DNA of 64,000 nucleotides from NCBI GenBank assembly GCA_039978075.1, contig JBDWCA010000002.1, positions 558,001 to 622,000 of the forward strand, in the 5' to 3' direction. The DNA comes from Anderseniella sp039978075 (GTDB taxonomy: Bacteria > Pseudomonadota > Alphaproteobacteria > Rhizobiales > Aestuariivirgaceae). The position numbers were made by a program, and so were the translations under genes. Position 1 is the first letter of the stretch. Each line of letters starts with the position of its first letter. Positions 56,968-64,000 of this stretch are shown piece by piece. The notes beneath the pieces were generated by a model that was not told where the DNA came from, did not search any database, and saw nothing but the letters and a program-made list of their open reading frames with translations.

Positions 56968-58141
56968 CAACTCCAAGCCAATTTTCGTGAACGTTTCCAC
57001 CTTTGCCGCAGTGTGCGGCCTGTGTGCGGCGGTTTTCTTCTGGCGGGACCAGCCTGATCTGGGCAAGGAACCACCGGTTGATCCACTTGTGAACGAGCAA
57101 CTGAGCCAGGCGCGCGGTTTGCAGAAACTTGGCAAATGGACCGATGCTGCCGAGATAATCGAACGCTATGCGCATCAGGGTTATCCGCGGGCGCTGTTCC
57201 ATCATGCCAAAATTCTCTCGCGTGGCTGGGGTGTGAAACCGGACGTTGAAAAGGCCCGGCTGGCCTTGCTGCGAGCCGTGCAGTTCGATTTCTCCCTGCG
57301 CGGTGAAGCGGCCTATGAACTGGGCCGGCTCTATCAAAAATCAGCCGGACCGGATTGCAACAGGATCGCTACGGAGTGGTTCCAGAAAGCGCTGGGCTGG
57401 GGTTACCGGAAGGCTCACGTGCAGCTTGCCATGCATTTTATGCGCGGCGTTGGCGTCCCGCGTGACCAGGAAAAGGCTCTCTACCACTATGAAGGTGCCG
57501 TGAGAGCGGGTTTTGAAGCAGTTTCACTCCGATACGCCCGCATCCTGCTGAAAGGCCAGTACGGTGTCGAGAAAGACCCTGCACGTGCACTGGAACTGGC
57601 AGGACGCGCCATCGTCGCGTTGGAAACCAAGGCAAAGGCCGGTTCGGGAAGTGCCGGCAAAACGCTTGGCCGCCTCCATCGCGATGGTGAGTTTGTCAAG
57701 CCGTCCCGCAGCCGGGCATTCTACTGGTTCCGTCACGCCAGCCATCTCGGAAATTCAGGTGCCATGCATGACCTGGCGAATCTGCTGCTTGCCAAAGACG
57801 CAGAAAAAGACGGCGCTGAAGAAGGTATTGGCTGGCTCACACGGGCCGCAGGTGCCGGCCATGGCGGAGCAATGACCATGCTCGGCCGGCTGCATCTGGC
57901 GGAAAAGCACGGCCTGAAGAATGACGGTGCCGTCGAATGGTTCCGGAAGGGTGTGAAAGCAGCCCATGCCGGCGCAATGGAAGAACTTGCCCGCATCTGC
58001 GCGGAAGGCAAGCTGGCACCAAAAGACATGGCCGGGGCTCTCAAGCTTGCCCGGCGCGGTACGTCCCTTGGTCATACCGGTTCAAAAACCCTTCTCCAGG
58101 CCCTGCTGAAGCAGGCCGGTGAAGACAACATTCACAGTTAA
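56954..58141 (+). CDS. Sel1-repeat protein (AlgK-like scaffold)
   Basis: The 395-residue protein has an N-terminal hydrophobic segment (residues about 12-30) and around eight Sel1/TPR-like repeats of the A-xx-L-G-x-L-Y/H-xx-G form, e.g. AAYELGRLYQKSAG and AMTMLGRLHLAEKHG. AlgK in Pseudomonas is a Sel1-like outer-membrane lipoprotein that helps assemble the secretion porin. No lipobox is visible here, so this protein is probably anchored in the inner membrane or soluble in the periplasm. It may scaffold synthase and acetylation proteins. Confidence 0.82.
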   Translation: MTRPDNSKPIFVNVSTFAAVCGLCAAVFFWRDQPDLGKEPPVDPLVNEQLSQARGLQKLGKWTDAAEIIERYAHQGYPRALFHHAKILSRGWGVKPDVEKARLALLRAVQFDFSLRGEAAYELGRLYQKSAGPDCNRIATEWFQKALGWGYRKAHVQLAMHFMRGVGVPRDQEKALYHYEGAVRAGFEAVSLRYARILLKGQYGVEKDPARALELAGRAIVALETKAKAGSGSAGKTLGRLHRDGEFVKPSRSRAFYWFRHASHLGNSGAMHDLANLLLAKDAEKDGAEEGIGWLTRAAGAGHGGAMTMLGRLHLAEKHGLKNDGAVEWFRKGVKAAHAGAMEELARICAEGKLAPKDMAGALKLARRGTSLGHTGSKTLLQALLKQAGEDNIHS

Positions 58142-58170
58142 CCCGGCACCGGCTCGGAGGCGCGACGATC

Positions 58171-59688
58171 ATGGTTTTTAGTTCCCTTGAATTCATCTAT
58201 CTGTTTCTGCCACCAGTGCTGATCGGCTTTCTGGCCTTGCGCGCCTGGGGCCGGGAAAACCTTATCGTGTGGTGGCTGATTGCTGCATCGCTGGCGTTCT
58301 ATGCGTGGTGGAGCCCCATTCATCTTGTCCTGTTGGTCGCTTCGGTGGCCGTGAATTTTGCGCTGCACCGGGCGATCCTGCAAACCCGCTCAAAGCTGGT
58401 GCTGGCGTCCGGCATCATCGGCAACCTGGCAACACTGGCCTACTTCAAGTATGCCGATTTCCTCATCGCGAACATCAACCTTTTGCCGGGCACGGATATT
58501 CCGGCGCTGAACATCGTGCTGCCTCTGGCAATCTCGTTTTTCACCTTCCAGCAGATATCGTTCCTCTGCGATACCTGGCGGGGTGAGATCAGCGATTGTG
58601 ATTTTTCCAGATACTGCCTGTTCGTCGTCTTCTTTCCGCAACTTATTGCCGGACCGATTGTGCTGCAGAAGGACACGATCCCGCAATTTACCCTCAAGGT
58701 CTTCCGCAGCAAGTTGTTCCTCAATCTGGCTGTCGGCGGAACCCTGTTCGCTATCGGTCTGTTCAAAAAGATCGTTCTCGCTGATGGTGTTGCACCACTG
58801 GCAACGTCGGTCTTCGCGCTGGCCGATGCCGGTCATGCGGTGCCCGCGGAAGCGGCCTGGATCGGCGCGCTGTCTTACACGTTCCAGATTTACTTCGACT
58901 TCTCGGGTTATTGCGACATGGCGCTCGGGTTGGCGCGGATGTTCGGCATTCGCCTGCCGGTCAATTTCTACTCACCCTACAAGGCAACCAGCATTGTTGA
59001 TTTCTGGCGTCGCTGGCACATCACCCTGTCCCGTTTCCTGCGCGATTATCTCTATATTCCGCTTGGCGGCAATCGGCATGGCCCGTTTCGGCGCTATCTC
59101 AACCTGTTCGCGACCATGGTGCTGGGCGGTTTGTGGCACGGGGCCAGCTGGAACTTCGTGATCTGGGGTGCGATGCACGGGGCCTATCTGGCGATCAACC
59201 ATGCCTGGTCAGCCATGTTCCCGCGTCGCGATGGCGGCTCTGGCCTGGCGCGTGCATTATCGACCAGCCTTGCTCAGGTTCTCACGATGATCGCGGTGAT
59301 CTTCGCCTGGGTGCCGTTTCGCGCGGAAACGCTGGACGGAGCAGTTGCCGTGATGTCCGGCATGGTGGGGATGACCGAATTTTACGATGCCGGCACCTGG
59401 TCCGGAGTGCTGGCCGACACCAGTCTGCCCTGGTTCCAGTTTTTGGTTCTGGCGCTGGCCGTTTTCTATGCACCGAACTCCATCGAACTTGTCCGGAAGT
59501 ATCGCCCGGTGATCGATCTGGCGCAATTCGTCGGCACATCCGTGTCACGGGTGCGTGGCGGCCTGTCCGACCTGCACTGGCGTCCGAGCCGCCGCTGGGC
59601 GATGGCGATGAGCGCGGTGTTTGCGGTTGGCATCCTGCAGCTCTACCGGCTCGAAGACCTGACGGAATTCATTTACTTCAACTTCTGA
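58171..59688 (+). CDS. algI: MBOAT O-acetyltransferase AlgI
   Basis: The 505-residue polytopic protein has the MBOAT/AlgI motifs YFDFSGYCDMALGLARMFGI, FWRRWHITLSRFLRDYLYIPLGGNR and GGLWHGASWNFVIWGAMHG; the last contains the catalytic His. It moves acetyl groups across the inner membrane for polymer O-acetylation. Length and motifs match Pseudomonas AlgI. It lies 29 bp after the Sel1 gene. Confidence 0.94.
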   Translation: MVFSSLEFIYLFLPPVLIGFLALRAWGRENLIVWWLIAASLAFYAWWSPIHLVLLVASVAVNFALHRAILQTRSKLVLASGIIGNLATLAYFKYADFLIANINLLPGTDIPALNIVLPLAISFFTFQQISFLCDTWRGEISDCDFSRYCLFVVFFPQLIAGPIVLQKDTIPQFTLKVFRSKLFLNLAVGGTLFAIGLFKKIVLADGVAPLATSVFALADAGHAVPAEAAWIGALSYTFQIYFDFSGYCDMALGLARMFGIRLPVNFYSPYKATSIVDFWRRWHITLSRFLRDYLYIPLGGNRHGPFRRYLNLFATMVLGGLWHGASWNFVIWGAMHGAYLAINHAWSAMFPRRDGGSGLARALSTSLAQVLTMIAVIFAWVPFRAETLDGAVAVMSGMVGMTEFYDAGTWSGVLADTSLPWFQFLVLALAVFYAPNSIELVRKYRPVIDLAQFVGTSVSRVRGGLSDLHWRPSRRWAMAMSAVFAVGILQLYRLEDLTEFIYFNF

Positions 59689-59701
59689 GGCGCATCACAA
59701 A

Positions 59702-61651
59702 ATGTACAGCAATCTCAAAAGGGTGTGGGTGGGAGCCTGTGCTGTTACCGCCCTTGCCACATTATCTCCCGCCGTTGCCGCTGACGGATACCTCGTGGAG
59801 CAGAAGGGTCGGAATTTTTCCTTCAACACCGCGACCGGCCTTGCCAGCCACAACGGTGTGTCAATGCAGGGGCTGAACAGTGCTGCGCGAAAGGGTGAGT
59901 TCGAGTTGCGCTCATTCTGGGAAAAGGGTGGCTTCCGTGCGACCGTGAAATTCGGCAACACCACGGTAGTTGATGGGACGGACCTGAGCGATATCTCCCG
60001 CATGGGCGGGTTCCGCTTCGACCGGACCGGGTCGTATGTCTACATCCGGACCGTCAAGGGACCGAAAGCGCGCGTGGAACTGGTCCACGACGGCCGGGTG
60101 GTTCTTGAGTGGCCCCGTCTGGCGGTGGTCAGCGTGTTGGCCTACAGGCGCGATGCGCTTGTGGTTTCCGTCTTTGACAAATCCGCTCAACGGACCCGGT
60201 TCTACAGGTTTACCCGCACCGATGGCGCAATTGTTCCTGATGGACGGCTTCTGGGATCATTCGAAGGCTGTGCATTGCTGGGTGCGAAAGCCGCTCGTAG
60301 CTCAATTGTGCTGGAAAAATACTGCGATCCTGAAAAAGGCAGTGATCTTGTCAGCCTGGATATGAAGACCGGTCGGATGATGCCGTTGCTTTCTTCCGAC
60401 GCCGATGAAGTATTCATGCCCCAGCTTGACCGCCGGAAGGGGGCAGTGTCTGCTCTGGCTATATCCGGTTCGCCTGCGGCAAAGATGGCATTTCATGCAA
60501 TCAGTGGAGTGTTGTTGCGCGGACTGGGTGAACCTCTTTCACGAGCGTCTGACGAAGCGGGCAAACAGAGTTGGGCGCAGTCTTATCGCACGTTGACACT
60601 GGCAACCCTTTACCGGAAAAGCGGCCACCCGGTGTTTGCGGATCTGGCCGTGCGGGCGATGCACAACACATTGTCGGTCCGCAACGCCGATCTCGGTATA
60701 AGCGATGCATTCAATCCGGGCAGCGCCTGGGCGTCCCGCATATATTCCACCGACCGACGCAGTCCGGTGTCCTTCCAGATCAACCAGGCCATGATTTCCG
60801 GATCGCTGCTCAGGGCTTGCGAAATGCTCGGCCCACAGTGCCCCAAACCGCTACGGCGCAGAGTAGAGGCCAACGCTTCAAATCTGGTGAGCAGTTATGA
60901 ACAGCAATTCGAGAAAACCTCAGGGCTCTATCGGATCCAGCATGGGGCTCCCTTCCGGTTCGATGGAATCTGGGCACCGTGGAACTGGCAGTTGACCTGG
61001 GCGGTTCTGCTCGATCGTGTCGGGACTTTTGAGAACAAACCTCACTTGTCGACACGGGCAGAGAAAATTGCCGGCAAGTTCACCAAGACCTGGGCGCAGA
61101 CTTCGGCCGGAGCGCTGTGGCGATACTGGACACCGGATTACTATCAGGGCTGGCGCGAGACAGACAAGGTCTCGCAACATCGTCCGGCCAGAAGGGCAGA
61201 GCCGCAACCGAAGCGCTTTGAGGACATCAATCATGCCGGCCTCAGCCTTATGGGCCTCGCGGCGATTGGTCATCGGCCCAGGCCTGACCAAGAACGTGAT
61301 CTGCGGGTAACGCTTGACCGTCTGCTGGATAACGGGGCGATCCTTCCAAGGGACATCGACGGAAACGGACCACGTACCCCACGCTGGTTGCCGGGGGCCG
61401 GATGGGATGCATTCGCAACGGAAAAACTCCGGACGCGGTACACAAAACTGGTACCCGGTGCAGCATCCGGCCATCAGCTCCTGACATATGCAGACCTGTT
61501 TGATCCTGCACTACCGTTCCACCTCACCTTGATCCACAAAAGGTGTTCCGCCGGCAAATGCTCAACAGTCGAGACCTGGTCTTTCGACAGCCTTGCCGGC
61601 TTCCTTGCCGACAATCCGCTCTTCCGGATATCGCAGCTCGACCTCCAGTGA
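59702..61651 (+). CDS. Unrecognised exported 649-aa protein of the polyuronate locus
   Basis: A signal peptide (VGACAVTALATLSPAVAA) is clear. The first third is beta-rich; the second part (from about residue 290) looks like an alpha/alpha-barrel with repeated Trp/His-rich turns (FDGIWAPWNWQLTWAVLLDR, WRYWTPDYYQGW, FEDINHAGLSLMGLAAIGH). Such toroids are common in polysaccharide lyases, epimerases and glycosidases. I cannot name a family. It sits where Pseudomonas carries algG/algX/algL, 13 bp after algI, so it may trim, epimerise or export the polymer. Confidence 0.7.
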   Translation: MYSNLKRVWVGACAVTALATLSPAVAADGYLVEQKGRNFSFNTATGLASHNGVSMQGLNSAARKGEFELRSFWEKGGFRATVKFGNTTVVDGTDLSDISRMGGFRFDRTGSYVYIRTVKGPKARVELVHDGRVVLEWPRLAVVSVLAYRRDALVVSVFDKSAQRTRFYRFTRTDGAIVPDGRLLGSFEGCALLGAKAARSSIVLEKYCDPEKGSDLVSLDMKTGRMMPLLSSDADEVFMPQLDRRKGAVSALAISGSPAAKMAFHAISGVLLRGLGEPLSRASDEAGKQSWAQSYRTLTLATLYRKSGHPVFADLAVRAMHNTLSVRNADLGISDAFNPGSAWASRIYSTDRRSPVSFQINQAMISGSLLRACEMLGPQCPKPLRRRVEANASNLVSSYEQQFEKTSGLYRIQHGAPFRFDGIWAPWNWQLTWAVLLDRVGTFENKPHLSTRAEKIAGKFTKTWAQTSAGALWRYWTPDYYQGWRETDKVSQHRPARRAEPQPKRFEDINHAGLSLMGLAAIGHRPRPDQERDLRVTLDRLLDNGAILPRDIDGNGPRTPRWLPGAGWDAFATEKLRTRYTKLVPGAASGHQLLTYADLFDPALPFHLTLIHKRCSAGKCSTVETWSFDSLAGFLADNPLFRISQLDLQ

Positions 61652-61666
61652 CCACAGGTTAAGGGT

Positions 61667-61732
61667 TTTCAATTTCGAACTCCTGCTTCCGACAGGCTTT
61701 CGAAATTGAAAACGCTGGTTTCAGGATTGAAA
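61667..61732 (+). promoter_or_regulatory. Three activator sites upstream of algD
   Basis: TTTC-AATTTC-GAAC (61667-61680), TTTC-GAAATT-GAAA (61698-61711) and TTTC-AGGATT-GAAA (61719-61732) repeat the motif seen upstream of the other two rightward units. The last two are 21 bp apart, on the same DNA face. They lie about 75-140 bp before the sigma-54 promoter at 61806. Confidence 0.68.
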
Positions 61733-61805
61733 AAAATTCTGGGTAAAGCAAAGTATAATTTTTGTAACTATCTGTTTTTATTGAATTTTTAAATGAAAGC
61801 GAGCT

Positions 61806-61821
61806 TGGCATAACAGTTGAT
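61806..61821 (+). promoter_or_regulatory. Sigma-54 promoter of algD
   Basis: TGGCAT-AACAG-TTGAT has the correct spacing; the -12 GC is GA, a tolerated weakening. It ends 40 bp before the algD ATG. Weak core plus three activator sites would make expression strongly activator-dependent. Confidence 0.7.
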
Positions 61822-61861
61822 TTGAACAGAGCATCTGAACCCAAACAAAAGGCTCTTTCAA

Positions 61862-63265
61862 ATGAACGCATTCGCTCAAATCAATCAGTCCACAGCAACT
61901 CCTGCTCACCTGAAACTTGTCAATGAATTACCCGCCATCAGCGTGGTTGGTCTGGGTTATGTCGGCGCCGTCTCGGTCGCCTGCCTCTCCAGTCTCGGTC
62001 ATCGCGTGGTTGGCTGCGATATCGACCCGGTCAAGCGTGCCGCTGTTGGCAGCGGACAATCGCCAATTCACGAAGCAGGCCTGTCGGACTTGCTCGGCGA
62101 GGGTGTCGAAAACCAGTTGATCAGCACCACTGGTGATCTGAAATCTGCAGTGATTGATACGGATGTCACATTCGTTTCCGTTGGTACGCCAACCAAGGAA
62201 GGCGGCGGTTGCGATTACTCGGCTATTGTCAGTTGCGCACTTGCGATCGGTGAGGCGCTCGCCCTCAAGGACGAACACCACATCGTCGTCATGCGCTGTT
62301 CGATCCCGCCCGGCACCACTCTCAAGGTGATGGTCCCGGCGATCGAGGCGGCATCCGGCAAGAAGATGGGCCGGGATTTCGGCGTCTGCTTCAATCCGGA
62401 ATTCCTGCGCGAAGGCACCGCGATCGAAGACTTCCGTGCTCCGCCGAAAACCGTTATCGGCGCCAGCGACGACTACACCGCGCGAGTGGTGGCCAAGATT
62501 TACGGGCCAGTGGACGAAAAACCCCTGCTGACCGCGATCGAAGCGGCTGAAATGGTCAAGTATGCTGACAATGTCTGGCATGCAACCAAGGTATGTTTCG
62601 CCAACGAGATTGGCCGCATCTGCAAGCCACTCGACATCGACAGTCATGACGTGATGGACATCTTTGTCCAGGACCAGAAGCTCAACCTGTCGCCCTATTA
62701 CCTGAAGCCCGGCTTTGCCTATGGCGGTTCCTGCCTGCCCAAGGAAGTTCGTGCAGTTGCCCATCTGGCCGGCGAACTCGATGTGGATGTTCCGCTGATC
62801 GACAGCCTGGCCCGGTCCAACGAGACCCAGATTGCAGAAGCCATCGACATGGTCCGCGCCAGCGGCGCCAAGCGTGTCGGTTTTCTCGGACTGGCGTTCA
62901 AGCGCGGCACCGACGACTTGCGCGAAAGCCCAATTCTGGAAGTCCTCAGCCAGCTGCTTGAAGACGGTTACGACATCTGTGCGCACGATGAAGCCATCAC
63001 GGCTGAAACCCGGATTGCAGATCAGTTCACCTACGTGGCCAACGTCTGTCCGCACCTCAAGCCCACAGTCGATGCACTGCCGGGCATGTTGAGCGCCGAC
63101 GTTGAGGACGTAATTGAAAACTCCGACGTGGTGGTGGTGACGCATGCGTCACAGCAATACCGCGAACTGCTTAGAGACGGCTCAGGCGATGTCAAAGTCA
63201 TCGACCTCGTGCGGCTCTTCAAGAACCTGCCGGAGCAGCCTGGTTATCAGGGCATCGGCTGGTAA
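61862..63265 (+). CDS. algD: GDP-mannose 6-dehydrogenase (UDP-glucose/GDP-mannose dehydrogenase family)
   Basis: The 467-residue enzyme has a Rossmann NAD site (SVVGLGYVGAVSVACLSSLGH), SVGTPTKEGGG and the catalytic-Cys motif YGGSCLPKEVRA, with a C-terminal domain containing GLAFKRGTDDLRESPI. GDP-mannose rather than UDP-glucose specificity is inferred from SIPPGTT and from the adjacent manC, pmm, alg8-like and algI genes. It oxidises GDP-mannose to GDP-mannuronate, the committed step to alginate-type polymers. The N-terminus is about 20 residues longer than usual. Confidence 0.92.
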   Translation: MNAFAQINQSTATPAHLKLVNELPAISVVGLGYVGAVSVACLSSLGHRVVGCDIDPVKRAAVGSGQSPIHEAGLSDLLGEGVENQLISTTGDLKSAVIDTDVTFVSVGTPTKEGGGCDYSAIVSCALAIGEALALKDEHHIVVMRCSIPPGTTLKVMVPAIEAASGKKMGRDFGVCFNPEFLREGTAIEDFRAPPKTVIGASDDYTARVVAKIYGPVDEKPLLTAIEAAEMVKYADNVWHATKVCFANEIGRICKPLDIDSHDVMDIFVQDQKLNLSPYYLKPGFAYGGSCLPKEVRAVAHLAGELDVDVPLIDSLARSNETQIAEAIDMVRASGAKRVGFLGLAFKRGTDDLRESPILEVLSQLLEDGYDICAHDEAITAETRIADQFTYVANVCPHLKPTVDALPGMLSADVEDVIENSDVVVVTHASQQYRELLRDGSGDVKVIDLVRLFKNLPEQPGYQGIGW

Positions 63266-63296
63266 ATCCCCCTAAATCCCAAAAAGGAACTAAACC

Positions 63297-64000
63297 ATGA
63301 GTGTAGATACGCAATGGAATATCTCGCCTGTCCTGGGGACAGGCAACGATGACGGTCTCCGAGGCACCGGTCGGTCAGAAGTGCTGGCCGGCTACGGTGG
63401 AGATGACCGGATTTTCGCGCTGAGCGGCGACGATGAAGTCTTCGGCGGCAGCGGCAACGACCTGATCTATGGTCAAGGCGGTGATGATGTCATCTACGGC
63501 AACGGAAAACCGGCCTATGTCGACATGTCACAGCTGGTCATCCAGCAGGCTACAGAAGCCAAGGTGACTTTCGTCGATGAAGGCGCGGGTTATCGTAACG
63601 CGCTTGGCGTTTACGAGATCGCGGCGGACGGCAGTATCGGCAATGTGCAGATACTGTTTCCGAATGCCTCCAAGGTCGGCAGTGGCGGTGATCTTGTGCC
63701 GAACCAGACAGAGACGACATTTGGTGTTGCCGACGGTACCCAGCTCGGTTTCTTTGTGGTCTCCAACGGCTACGGCAAGGGTACACTCAATCGCGACGCG
63801 TTGTCTGCCGAGACCGGGCGCTACGAGTTCCGCACCCAGGACGGTCAACCGGGGTCGGTTAACGACCAGGCGGTAGAGCTGTGGTGGGTTGGCGACAACC
63901 CCGGCGAGGAAGTCCACATCAGAAGCCAGTTCGGTTACAGTGTGTTTCATTCAGCCGCATCGTCTGCGGATGGTTTTGCGCCCAACCCCGATGAGTATTC
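63297..64000 (+). CDS. RTX-repeat (calcium-binding) secreted protein, 3' end cut by window
   Basis: ATG 63297 follows AAAAAGGAA and is 31 bp after algD. The 234 visible residues start directly with RTX nonapeptides (GTGNDD, GYGGDDRIF, GGSGNDLIYGQGGDDVIYG) and continue into a beta-rich domain (AVELWWVGDNPGEEVHIRSQFG) resembling DUF4114. There is no N-terminal signal, as expected for type I secretion. In this locus it could be an AlgE-type C5 epimerase, an alginate lyase or a polymer-binding surface protein; the catalytic part is beyond the window. Confidence 0.82.
   Translation, partial: MSVDTQWNISPVLGTGNDDGLRGTGRSEVLAGYGGDDRIFALSGDDEVFGGSGNDLIYGQGGDDVIYGNGKPAYVDMSQLVIQQATEAKVTFVDEGAGYRNALGVYEIAADGSIGNVQILFPNASKVGSGGDLVPNQTETTFGVADGTQLGFFVVSNGYGKGTLNRDALSAETGRYEFRTQDGQPGSVNDQAVELWWVGDNPGEEVHIRSQFGYSVFHSAASSADGFAPNPDEY

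Overview
The window looks like chromosome of a moderately GC-rich alphaproteobacterium, probably a marine Hyphomicrobiales/Rhizobiales-type organism. This is inferred from gene families and compact operons; no rRNA or housekeeping marker is present to confirm it. I see no tRNA, rRNA, insertion sequence, prophage or CRISPR array.

Region 1 (1-29.6 kb) is a methyl-transfer and arsenic island. On the minus strand a branched-chain-amino-acid-type ABC importer (livHMGFK-like) runs into a uroporphyrinogen-decarboxylase-family (URO-D) methyltransferase and a corrinoid protein. Next come arsRDA and a three-gene unit coding for a molybdopterin oxidoreductase, a four-cluster ferredoxin and a hemopexin-repeat protein. 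A pterin-binding methyltransferase (plus strand) follows, then a minus-strand block: Zn-ribbon protein, GntR regulator, CobW GTPase, RACo-like corrinoid activator, a second corrinoid protein, a second URO-D methyltransferase, a MetH-activation-like protein and a small 'virulence factor' family protein. Divergent from it is a plus-strand operon: SAM methyltransferase, unknown protein, MetF-like reductase, arsenite oxidase AioB and AioA, exported pentapeptide protein, aquaglyceroporin and homocysteine methyltransferase. The co-transcription of C1-folate/corrinoid genes with arsenite oxidase, next to arsRDA, suggests an undescribed pathway: corrinoid-dependent demethylation of an imported methylated arsenic compound, with methyl groups passed to folate or homocysteine and released As(III) oxidised. 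The substrate is inference.

Region 2 (29.6-37.1 kb) is a cobalamin-riboswitch-controlled B12 uptake operon: btuB, btuF, btuC, btuD, exbB, two exbD and tonB. It would supply the cofactor Region 1 needs.

Region 3 (37.1-44.7 kb, all minus strand) holds a haloacid-dehalogenase-like protein, an unrecognised 257-aa protein, a large exported protein with a duplicated helical module paired with a von Willebrand A protein, and a LuxR-type regulator.

Region 4 (45.1-64 kb) is an alginate-like polyuronate locus. A hybrid histidine kinase with a c-heme-type sensor domain and an NtrC-family activator precede phosphomannomutase, ManC, Alg44-like, Alg8-like, an SGNH acetylation protein, an AlgK-like Sel1 protein, AlgI, an unknown exported protein, AlgD and a truncated RTX-repeat protein. 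Four good sigma-54 promoter matches and three tandem TTTC-N6/7-GAAA site clusters lie exactly at the heads of the transcription units, so the sigma-54 activator next door probably runs the whole locus.
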